Assembly: GCA_020024595.1 (NCBI GenBank)
Contig: JAHHTO010000114.1
Location: forward strand, 1-7,761
DNA from: Schaedlerella sp.
Lineage (GTDB): Bacteria > Bacillota > Clostridia > Lachnospirales > Lachnospiraceae
Direction of reading: 5' to 3'
Length of the DNA stretch: 7,761 nucleotides
Shown: piece by piece, positions 1 through 6,009 of the stretch
Layout of the letters: each line of letters opens with the position of its first letter
How positions within the stretch are numbered: the stretch's first letter is position 1
The notes under the pieces: generated by a model
Databases searched by the model: none
The model's input: the letters and a program-made list of their open reading frames with translations, nothing else
Told to the model about the DNA's origin: nothing
Program-made: the position numbers and the translations under genes

Positions 1-423
1 GGTGTATGGACTGTAAAAGTTGATATCGCACTTCCATGCGCAACGCAGAACGAACTGTTGTTGGATGATGCAAAAGCTCTTGTTGCAAATGGCGTAACAG
101 CAGTAGCTGAGGGAGCAAACATGCCGACAACTCTGGAAGCAACGGAATACCTGCAGGAGAATGGTGTTATCTTTGCACCGGGCAAGGCTGCAAATGCAGG
201 TGGTGTTGCTACTTCCGCTCTTGAGATGTCTCAGAACAGTGAACGTCTGAGCTGGTCATTTGAAGAAGTGGATGCCAAATTAAAAGACATCATGGTAAAT
301 ATCTGTCACAATGCATACAATGCGGCTGAGAAGTATGGATTTAAGGGTAACTTTGTCGTAGGTGCAAATATTGCCGGATTTGAGAAGGTTGTAGATGCAA
401 TGACAGCACAGGGAATTGTATAA
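1..423 (+). CDS. gdhA: NADP-specific glutamate dehydrogenase, C-terminal part (5' end outside window)
   Basis: The frame is open from the first base and encodes the last 140 residues of a glutamate dehydrogenase, which reversibly aminates 2-oxoglutarate to glutamate in the cytoplasm. Visible family motifs, in order, are DIALPCATQNE (about residues 8-18 of the fragment), AEGANMPTT, FAPGKAANAGGVATSALEM and GANIAGF near the end. These match the hexameric NADP-type enzyme of the E. coli GdhA kind, which is about 450 residues long, so roughly the last third is present. An internal TTG at 58 could be mistaken for a start, but the homology runs upstream of it to the window edge. The fragment covers the later part of the dinucleotide-binding domain and the C-terminal helices; the catalytic lysines lie outside. 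The gene ends in TAA and is followed by its own terminator, so it is not co-transcribed with sdaAB. NADP specificity is inferred from overall similarity. Confidence 0.96.
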   Translation, partial: GVWTVKVDIALPCATQNELLLDDAKALVANGVTAVAEGANMPTTLEATEYLQENGVIFAPGKAANAGGVATSALEMSQNSERLSWSFEEVDAKLKDIMVNICHNAYNAAEKYGFKGNFVVGANIAGFEKVVDAMTAQGIV

Positions 424-492
424 TTTCTAAAGAGATTCTATATTGTTGATTTACAATATAAAAGAAAATATATCAATTTAAATAGTGTTCAG

Positions 493-531
493 AATGCTCT
501 GAGAGAAATGGATTCTTTCAGAGCATTTTTT
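493..531 (+). terminator. Intrinsic terminator of gdhA
   Basis: A perfect 10-bp stem, AATGCTCTGA (493-502) with TCAGAGCATT (518-527), is extended inward by five further pairs (one G-U) to a five-base loop. A run of six T (526-531) follows directly. It lies 70 bases after the gdhA stop and before the sdaAB promoter, so it should end gdhA transcription. Confidence 0.9.
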
Positions 532-579
532 ATATTTGCTTTTTTTCTGTATCGTAGATTCGTATTTTGAGAATACAGG

Positions 580-608
580 TGGATATTTTGCAAATGGTTT
601 GATATACT
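580..608 (+). promoter_or_regulatory. Putative extended -10 promoter for sdaAB-sdaAA
   Basis: TATACT at 603-608 is preceded by TG at 600-601, giving an extended -10 element. A weak -35 (TGGATA, 580-585, four of six matches) lies 17 bases upstream. Transcription would start near 615, about 30 bases before the sdaAB ATG. The rest of the 424-645 gap holds only the gdhA terminator and AT-rich sequence; no operator was recognised. The call rests on consensus matching alone. Confidence 0.5.
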
Positions 609-645
609 AAAAATCAGAGAATATACGACAGAGGAGTTATCAGGA

Positions 646-1311
646 ATGAACCTATTTGATATTTTGGGACCTATAATGGTAGGTCCGTCGAGTTCGCATA
701 CGGCCGGTGCAGTTCGAATCGGCTATGTGACAAGAACATTGTTGGGTAGTACACCAAAGAAGGCGAACATTGGATTGCATGGTTCTTTTGCGGCAACCGG
801 GCGTGGACACGGTACAGACAGAGCATTGGTTGCAGGTCTTTTGGGGATGAAGCCAGATGATATGCGGATTCCAGAGAGTTTTGAAATTGCAAAAGAGCAG
901 GGATTGGAAATTTCCATTGAGAATATACAGATTGCCGGAGGACATCCGAATACGGCAAGGCTCGTTGTTACAGATAGAATGGATAATACTCTAGAAGTGC
1001 AGGCCTCTTCTCTTGGGGGAGGTCGGATTTTGATCAATAAACTAGATGGAATAACAGTGAATTGTACAGGAGCAGGATCAACCTTGATCGTGCATAATCA
1101 AGACCATCCGGGGCATGTTGCAGAGGTGACAACGATGCTAGCACAACGTGGAATTAATATTGCAACGCTGCAGTTATATCGAAATAAGCGCGGAGGAGAT
1201 GCGGTCATGGTAATTGAGATCGATCAGCCGGTACCAGAAGATGCAGTCCACTGGCTGGAACAGAAAAAAGGAATCATGAAAGTGACCTATTTGAATGGTG
1301 CAGATGTATAA
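646..1311 (+). CDS. sdaAB: L-serine dehydratase, iron-sulfur-dependent, beta subunit
   Basis: This is the beta subunit (221 residues) of the oxygen-sensitive two-subunit L-serine dehydratase, which with SdaAA deaminates L-serine to pyruvate and ammonia in the cytoplasm. The N-terminal signature GPSSSHTAGAVRIG (residues 13-26) is diagnostic of the family. GSFAATGRGHGTDRA (46-60), GGHPNTAR (98-105) and SLGGGRI (122-128) follow. The C-terminal part, about residues 146-218, reads as an ACT domain (GHVAEVTTMLAQRGINIATL and onward), a fold used in this family for regulation or assembly. Length is normal for the subunit. The ATG at 646 is chosen because GAGGAG (631-636) lies nine bases upstream and the signature begins soon after. 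sdaAA follows after 55 bases without a terminator, so the two form an operon. Confidence 0.95.
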   Translation: MNLFDILGPIMVGPSSSHTAGAVRIGYVTRTLLGSTPKKANIGLHGSFAATGRGHGTDRALVAGLLGMKPDDMRIPESFEIAKEQGLEISIENIQIAGGHPNTARLVVTDRMDNTLEVQASSLGGGRILINKLDGITVNCTGAGSTLIVHNQDHPGHVAEVTTMLAQRGINIATLQLYRNKRGGDAVMVIEIDQPVPEDAVHWLEQKKGIMKVTYLNGADV

Positions 1312-1366
1312 TGTTGCAAGAGGGTAGATCTGGTAATAACAGAGAACAGGAACGGAGAGAAAAAGT

Positions 1367-2236
1367 ATGGCATATCAGTCTTTGGAGGAAATAGCAGAAT
1401 TTGGAAAGGAGCATCAGATTCCGTTTTGGTGTGCAGTGATGCTGGATGATGTTAATGAACGCACGGTGACGAAAGAAGAGTCAATAGAGACAATGCGGGA
1501 AATGTGGAAAGCGATGCTAACTGCCAGTATGGAATATGATGAAACATTATCTTCCAACAGTGGTCTGGTAGGCGGCATGGGCGGCAAGATGGAAGTGTAT
1601 CGACAGAAGGGTGGAACGCTCAGTGGTGACTTTACTGCACAGGTCATTGTTCAGGCACTTCAGATGGGAGAGTCGAATGCCTGTATGAAGAGGATCGTGG
1701 CAGCGCCAACAGCGGGTGCATGCGGAGTGCTTCCAGCAGTGCTGGTTCCTCTTTATCAGAAGAAAACTGTAACAGAAGAGCAGATTATCGAAAGTCTGTA
1801 TGTGGCGGCAGGAATCGGGCAGGTGATCGCGTCACGGGCATTTATTGCAGGAGCGGCTGGCGGATGCCAGGCGGAGATTGGCTCTGCTTCTGCAATGGCA
1901 GCCGGTGCACTTGTAAGTTTGCGAGGTGGAGATTCAGAACAGATCATGCATGCGGCAGGGATGGCATTGAAAAATCTGCTTGGTCTTGTTTGTGATCCGG
2001 TAGCCGGACTGGTAGAAGTTCCCTGTGTGAAGAGGAATGTCATCGGTGCAGTAAATGCACTGGCAAGTGCAGATATGGCACTGGCAGGAATTACAAGCCG
2101 GATTCCCCCGGATCAGGTGATTGATGCTATGCGAGAAATCGGAGAGTCCATGCACAGTTCTCTTCGGGAAACCGGTGAAGGTGGTGTGGCAAATACAACA
2201 GCAGCAAAAGAAATTGCAGAAAAGCTCGGTATGTGA
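1367..2236 (+). CDS. sdaAA: L-serine dehydratase, iron-sulfur-dependent, alpha subunit
   Basis: This is the alpha, cluster-carrying subunit (289 residues) of L-serine dehydratase, partner of the upstream SdaAB; together they convert L-serine to pyruvate plus ammonia. Family motifs include SSNSGLVGGMGGKM (residues 62-75), RIVAAPTAGACGVLPA (109-124), GGCQAEIGSASAMAAG (165-180) and GLVCDPVAGLVEVPC (206-220). Cys167, Cys209 and Cys220 have spacings of 42 and 11. As I recall the single-chain Legionella enzyme, these match its three [4Fe-4S] ligands (C343, C385, C396). The fourth, C-terminal cysteine of that enzyme has no counterpart here: the chain ends KLGM. The start at 1367 has GGAGAG (1354-1359) seven bases upstream. 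No terminator is seen directly after the stop; the next one is the conditional hairpin at 2382-2428. Confidence 0.95.
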   Translation: MAYQSLEEIAEFGKEHQIPFWCAVMLDDVNERTVTKEESIETMREMWKAMLTASMEYDETLSSNSGLVGGMGGKMEVYRQKGGTLSGDFTAQVIVQALQMGESNACMKRIVAAPTAGACGVLPAVLVPLYQKKTVTEEQIIESLYVAAGIGQVIASRAFIAGAAGGCQAEIGSASAMAAGALVSLRGGDSEQIMHAAGMALKNLLGLVCDPVAGLVEVPCVKRNVIGAVNALASADMALAGITSRIPPDQVIDAMREIGESMHSSLRETGEGGVANTTAAKEIAEKLGM

Positions 2237-2254
2237 TATAAAGCAAAAAATTTG

Positions 2255-2283
2255 TTGACATTTCGGAGAAAACAGTTTATAGT
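2255..2283 (+). promoter_or_regulatory. Strong sigma-A-type promoter for the riboswitch-ATPase transcript
   Basis: A perfect -35, TTGACA (2255-2260), is separated by 17 bases from TATAGT (2278-2283, five of six matches). Transcription should start near 2290, which is just where the predicted riboswitch closing helix begins. The -35 starts only 18 bases after the sdaAA stop. The fit of promoter, spacing and start to the RNA element makes this the best-supported promoter in the window. Confidence 0.85.
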
Positions 2284-2290
2284 TAATTTC

Positions 2291-2394
2291 GATAAAAGGG
2301 AGTAATTGGCATTTGTAATATACAGATGTGCGCGATATCGTCAGTACGATGACAGTTGTTATCCGTATCGTGATTAAACAGTGAGACTTTTATT
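2291..2394 (+). promoter_or_regulatory. yybP-ykoY family manganese riboswitch aptamer
   Basis: This leader RNA matches the yybP-ykoY pattern, a family known to bind Mn2+ and often placed before P-type ATPases and other metal exporters. Visible parts: closing helix P1 ATAAAAG (2292-2298) with CTTTTAT (2387-2393); the conserved GGAGTA right after P1 (2299-2304); P2 2309-2316 with 2322-2329 (two G-U pairs); P3 CGCGATA (2331-2337) with TATCGTG (2366-2372, one G-U); an internal-loop strand TCGTCAGTACG (2338-2348), close to TCGTCAATTCG as I recall it from the Lactococcus yoaB riboswitch; a short apical helix 2349-2353/2358-2362; and CCG (2363-2365) facing that loop. The 3' arm of P1 lies within the 5' arm of the downstream terminator, so ligand binding should prevent termination and turn the gene on. 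Pairings were found by eye; no covariance search was run. Confidence 0.85.
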
Positions 2395-2428
2395 GCATAT
2401 TTTTGTGTGCAATAGAGGTCTCATTTTT
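2382..2428 (+). terminator. Riboswitch-controlled intrinsic terminator (expression platform)
   Basis: TGAGAC (2382-2387) pairs with GTCTCA (2418-2423). The stem continues inward with 2388-2398 against 2407-2417 (G-U pairs included), giving about 17 pairs around an eight-base loop, followed by TTTTT (2424-2428). Its 5' arm contains the whole 3' arm of riboswitch P1 (2387-2393), so P1 and this stem exclude each other. It lies 58 bases before the ATPase start codon and is also the first terminator after sdaAA. Confidence 0.88.
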
Positions 2429-2486
2429 ATAGTTATATCATAGAAGATGAATATTTATTGCATTCATAAGGACAGGAGGAAACGAT

Positions 2487-5105
2487 ATGAGTGAATTTTA
2501 TCAGATGTCGGCAGAAGAAGTGAAACAACAGGTCAATGGAACCCAGGAACCACTTACTGCGGATCAGGTTCGGGCTCATCAGGAAAAGTACGGACCAAAC
2601 GAATTGGTGGAAGGCAAGAAAAAAACAACGATTCAGATTTTTCTGGAGCAGTTTAAGGATTTCCTTGTTATTATTCTTATCTTTGCGGCAATTGTATCGG
2701 GATTTTTGGGAGATGCGGAGAGTGCGATCGTTATTTTAATCGTAATTACAATTAATGCAATTCTTGGAACCGTGCAGACTGTGAAAGCAGAGCAGTCTCT
2801 GGATAGTCTGAAGAAACTTTCAGGACCGGAGGCAAAGGTGTTGCGTGATGGAATGATTGTTCCGGTAGCGTCTTCAGAGGTTACTGTAGGAGATATTGTT
2901 ATGCTGGATGCAGGGGATTATATCCCGGCAGATGGACGTATTCTGGAATGTGCAAGTCTGAAAGTGGATGAAAGTGCGCTGACAGGAGAAAGTCTCGGTG
3001 TAGAAAAAAATACAGATGAAATTAAAAAAGAAGTACCGCTTGGTGATCGTGTGAACATGGTATATTCCGGAAGTTTTGTTACTTACGGACGCGCATCTTT
3101 TCTTGTGACAGGCGTGGGAATGCAGACCGAAGTAGGTAAGATCGCAAGTCTTTTGAAGACAACTTCCGAGAAGAGTACACCATTGCAGATCAATCTGGAT
3201 CAGTTCGGACAGAAACTATCCATAATTATTTTGATTTTCTGTGGAATCCTGTTTGGAATTAATGTGCTTCGCGGTGGTAATATCGGAGATGCTTTCTTGT
3301 TTGCGGTAGCTCTTGCTGTCGCTGCAATTCCGGAAGCACTCAGCTCGATTGTAACGATTGTATTATCTTTCGGTACCCAAAAAATGGCGAAAGAACATGC
3401 GATTATTCGTAAATTGCAGGCTGTTGAAGGTCTTGGAAGCGTATCCATTATCTGCTCTGATAAAACAGGAACGCTGACACAGAATAAAATGACCGTAGAA
3501 GATTATTACGTAAACGATACACGCATTCCGGCTGATACAATTGACATAAAAGACCCGGATGTGAATTTCTTACTTCTATCCAGTATTTTGTGTAATGATT
3601 CTACAAATGTAGACGGTGTGGAAATTGGAGATCCGACAGAAACTGCTTTGATCAATATTGGAAGCAAGCTAGGGGTATATGCACAGCAGATACGTGAAAG
3701 ATATCCGCGTGAGAGCGAGAATCCGTTTGACAGTGACAGAAAGCTGATGTCTACAAAGCACACAATTGACGGTGTGCCGGTGATGATTGTCAAGGGTGCC
3801 GTCGATGTGCTCCTTGAGAGAATGAACCGTATCCGGATGGATGGTGAGGTTCGTACAATCACAGATAAGGATAGAGCACTGATCGAAGCACAGAATCAAG
3901 AGTTTTCCAGAGAGGGACTTCGTGTACTTGGATTTGCATATAAAGAAGTTGCTGATGATCTGGAATTGTGTATTGAAGATGAGCAGGATTTGATTTTCAT
4001 AGGTTTGATCGATATGAGGGATCCGCCGAGAGAAGAGTCCAAGATGGCAGTTGCAGAGTGCAAACGTGCCGGAATCCGCCCGATCATGATCACAGGTGAT
4101 CATAAGGTGACTGCTGCAGCAATTGCGAAACGAATCGGAATCCTTCAGGATGAATCAGAAGCGTGTGAAGGTGCAGAAATTGATTCCTTATCAGACGAAG
4201 AGCTGAAAAACTTTGTAGAAGGAATTTCTGTTTATGCACGCGTCTCACCTGAACATAAAATCCGTATTGTACGTGCATGGCAGGAAAAGGGAAATATTGT
4301 TTCTATGACGGGGGATGGTGTGAATGATGCTCCTGCACTGAAACAGGCAGATATCGGTGTCGCAATGGGAATTACCGGAAGTGAAGTATCCAAGGATGCG
4401 GCTTCCATGGTATTGACTGATGATAATTTTGCAACGATCGTAAAGGCAGTAGAAAATGGACGAAATGTATACCGCAATATTAAGAGTTCCATTCAGTTCT
4501 TGCTGTCTGGTAACTTCGGAGCAATTCTTGCTGTATTGTATGCTTCGATCGTAGGACTTCCGGTGCCGTTTGCTCCGGTACATTTGTTGTTTATCAACCT
4601 GTTGACAGACAGTTTACCGGCAATAGCACTTGGTCTTGAACCACATTCCAAGGATGTGATGGATGAGAAACCACGTCCGATGAATGAATCTATTTTGACG
4701 AGAGAATTTCTGACAAAGATCGGAACCGAAGGTTTGTCGATCGGTGTTACGACAATGATCGCGTTCTTGATTGGATATCGTGGAGGAAATGCGCTGCTTG
4801 CAAGTACCATGGCTTTCGGAACATTGTGTACGGCGCGTCTGGTGCATGGATTTAACTGTAAAGAAGATAAACCGGTCATCTTTACAAATCGGTTTTTCAA
4901 TAATATTTATCTGATCGGTGCATTTTTAATTGGCTTCTTGTTGATCACATCTGTTATGATAACTCCGGCATTGCAGGGAGTCTTTAAAGTACAGACATTG
5001 ACGTTAACACAGCTTTTGACTGTATATGGACTTGCAGCCGCAAATCTGCCAATTATTCAGTTGATGAAGGCGATCAGGCAGGGATTTGAGAAGAAAAATA
5101 ACTAA
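2487..5105 (+). CDS. P-type cation-transporting ATPase (P2A/calcium-pump-like), probable Mn2+ exporter
   Basis: An 872-residue membrane pump that uses ATP to move a divalent cation out of the cytoplasm. It has an N-terminal cation-ATPase domain (about 5-75), membrane helices M1-M2 (about 57-96), actuator motif TGES (166-169), M3, and M4 with IPEAL (Glu283). The phosphorylation motif DKTGTLT has Asp325, the nucleotide domain has KGAVD (Lys436), and the hinge motif TGDGVNDAP spans 608-616. Six C-terminal helices follow. M5 has NFGA (Asn676, Ala679) and M6 has NLLTDS (Asn704, Asp708). Length and motifs are intact. AGGAGG (2474-2479) lies seven bases before the ATG. Sequence alone would say calcium pump. 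The riboswitch leader argues for manganese export, as reported for Lactococcus YoaB and the pneumococcal homologue. SERCA site I Glu in M5 is Ala here, suggesting a single transport site. The ion is inferred; the family is certain. Confidence 0.93.
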   Translation: MSEFYQMSAEEVKQQVNGTQEPLTADQVRAHQEKYGPNELVEGKKKTTIQIFLEQFKDFLVIILIFAAIVSGFLGDAESAIVILIVITINAILGTVQTVKAEQSLDSLKKLSGPEAKVLRDGMIVPVASSEVTVGDIVMLDAGDYIPADGRILECASLKVDESALTGESLGVEKNTDEIKKEVPLGDRVNMVYSGSFVTYGRASFLVTGVGMQTEVGKIASLLKTTSEKSTPLQINLDQFGQKLSIIILIFCGILFGINVLRGGNIGDAFLFAVALAVAAIPEALSSIVTIVLSFGTQKMAKEHAIIRKLQAVEGLGSVSIICSDKTGTLTQNKMTVEDYYVNDTRIPADTIDIKDPDVNFLLLSSILCNDSTNVDGVEIGDPTETALINIGSKLGVYAQQIRERYPRESENPFDSDRKLMSTKHTIDGVPVMIVKGAVDVLLERMNRIRMDGEVRTITDKDRALIEAQNQEFSREGLRVLGFAYKEVADDLELCIEDEQDLIFIGLIDMRDPPREESKMAVAECKRAGIRPIMITGDHKVTAAAIAKRIGILQDESEACEGAEIDSLSDEELKNFVEGISVYARVSPEHKIRIVRAWQEKGNIVSMTGDGVNDAPALKQADIGVAMGITGSEVSKDAASMVLTDDNFATIVKAVENGRNVYRNIKSSIQFLLSGNFGAILAVLYASIVGLPVPFAPVHLLFINLLTDSLPAIALGLEPHSKDVMDEKPRPMNESILTREFLTKIGTEGLSIGVTTMIAFLIGYRGGNALLASTMAFGTLCTARLVHGFNCKEDKPVIFTNRFFNNIYLIGAFLIGFLLITSVMITPALQGVFKVQTLTLTQLLTVYGLAAANLPIIQLMKAIRQGFEKKNN

Positions 5106-5155
5106 TATAGTCATTTTCAAAGATTGTAGTTATAAGATAGGCAAAAGGATTAAGT

Positions 5156-5207
5156 AAAAAGCGATGATATGGGGAGTTGATATATTTTTCCCAGTATCAT
5201 CGCTTTT
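5156..5207. terminator. Bidirectional terminator between the convergent ATPase gene and murT-gatD operon
   Basis: A perfect 13-bp stem, AAAAGCGATGATA (5157-5169) with TATCATCGCTTTT (5195-5207), has an inner GGG/CCC extension (5171-5173 with 5190-5192). It gives a T run on either strand: four T on plus, five on minus from the A tract at 5156-5160. It lies 51 bases after the ATPase stop and 35 bases beyond the gatD stop, so it can end both transcripts. Nothing else was seen in the 5106-5241 gap. Confidence 0.88.
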
Positions 5208-5241
5208 GTGATGTTATGATTTATCTGTATTATAGATAGTT

Positions 5242-6006
5242 TTAGGTATATCGTTTGATGGTCTCTTTGAGTACGTATTTTTTATCGCTGTAGCGATCTA
5301 CGATACAATGATTTGCTTTGTGTTCCAGTTCATCCGGCAATGGCTCTAGCTTTATATTTTCACCGTATTTGCGTTTCAGCGCACGTTCTAACAGATAATC
5401 GCATACATGCGGATTTTTTGGAAGGAGAGGACCATGGAGATAAGTCGCAATAACATTCTTGTATACGACTCCTTCGTATCCGGACTTCCCGGTATTTCCG
5501 AGTCCAAAGAATACCTTTCCGAATGGAGTGTGATCACCGATATAGGTACGTCCTCCGTGGTTTTCAAAGCCGACAACGGGAGTATCAAAAAGCGGAGAGT
5601 TCAATACGATGTTTCGAATCAGACGCTCCGGCTCCCATTCTGTTGTGATATTCAGAATGCCAAGCCCCTCGATCAACTTGTCCTTTGTTTTATAGTATTT
5701 TCCAAGAAGCTGATATCCTCCACAGACTGCGAGGACAACTCCATCATTTTCTACATAACTTTTGAAATCGTCCTTGATTTCCTGTAGATATTTGCAAACA
5801 AGCTCTTGTTCACGGCCGGAACCACCTCCGAGGAGTACAAGATCCAGTTTGGAAAAATCAATTTTGTCATCGGAGAGAAAAGGGATCACTTCGGCTTCGA
5901 TACCGCGCCATTCCAGACGCTTGCGGAAACACTGAATATTACCGCGGTCACCGTAAAGATTCAAAAGATCCGGATACAAATGTCCGATGGTTAACTTCAT
6001 ATTCAT
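5242..6006 (-). CDS. gatD: Lipid II isoglutaminyl synthase, glutaminase subunit GatD
   Basis: This 254-residue CobB/CobQ-type class I glutamine amidotransferase releases ammonia from glutamine for MurT, which amidates the alpha-carboxyl of D-glutamate in the lipid II stem peptide. Visible features are the N-terminal IGHLYPDLLNLYGDRGN (7-23), the oxyanion-region LLGGGSGREQEL (58-69), the nucleophile elbow AVCGGYQLLG with Cys95, the FENHGGRT segment (147-154), and YLHGPLLPKNP (189-199) with the probable catalytic His191. Arg128 sits at about the position of the glutamine-binding arginine reported for the S. aureus protein. No canonical triad acid is assigned; MurT is thought to supply it. The ATG at 6006 is preferred over the one two codons later because the Shine-Dalgarno sequence sits ten bases before it. 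It lies three bases after murT, so the two are co-translated. The function is well supported by the partner gene. Confidence 0.94.
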   Translation of the reverse strand: MNMKLTIGHLYPDLLNLYGDRGNIQCFRKRLEWRGIEAEVIPFLSDDKIDFSKLDLVLLGGGSGREQELVCKYLQEIKDDFKSYVENDGVVLAVCGGYQLLGKYYKTKDKLIEGLGILNITTEWEPERLIRNIVLNSPLFDTPVVGFENHGGRTYIGDHTPFGKVFFGLGNTGKSGYEGVVYKNVIATYLHGPLLPKNPHVCDYLLERALKRKYGENIKLEPLPDELEHKANHCIVDRYSDKKYVLKETIKRYT

Positions 6007-6009
6007 GTT

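Noticed and set aside
439..460. AT-rich inverted repeat TATATTGT/ACAATATA after gdhA
   Set aside because: Eight pairs, nearly all A-T, with no T run behind it; the real terminator is at 493-531. It could be an operator, but nothing supports that.
424..645. Possible T-box or amino-acid riboswitch before sdaAB
   Set aside because: No T-box sequence, antiterminator pair or glycine/lysine aptamer motif is visible; the only strong hairpin is the gdhA terminator, which lies upstream of the likely promoter.
3669..4103. 144-codon open frame on the minus strand inside the ATPase gene
   Set aside because: The plus strand here encodes the conserved nucleotide-binding domain; the antisense product has no recognisable motif.
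5407..5787. 126-codon open frame on the plus strand inside gatD
   Set aside because: Antisense to the catalytic part of GatD. A GGAGAGG-like string upstream of an internal ATG is present, but it arises from GatD codons and the product has no recognisable family.
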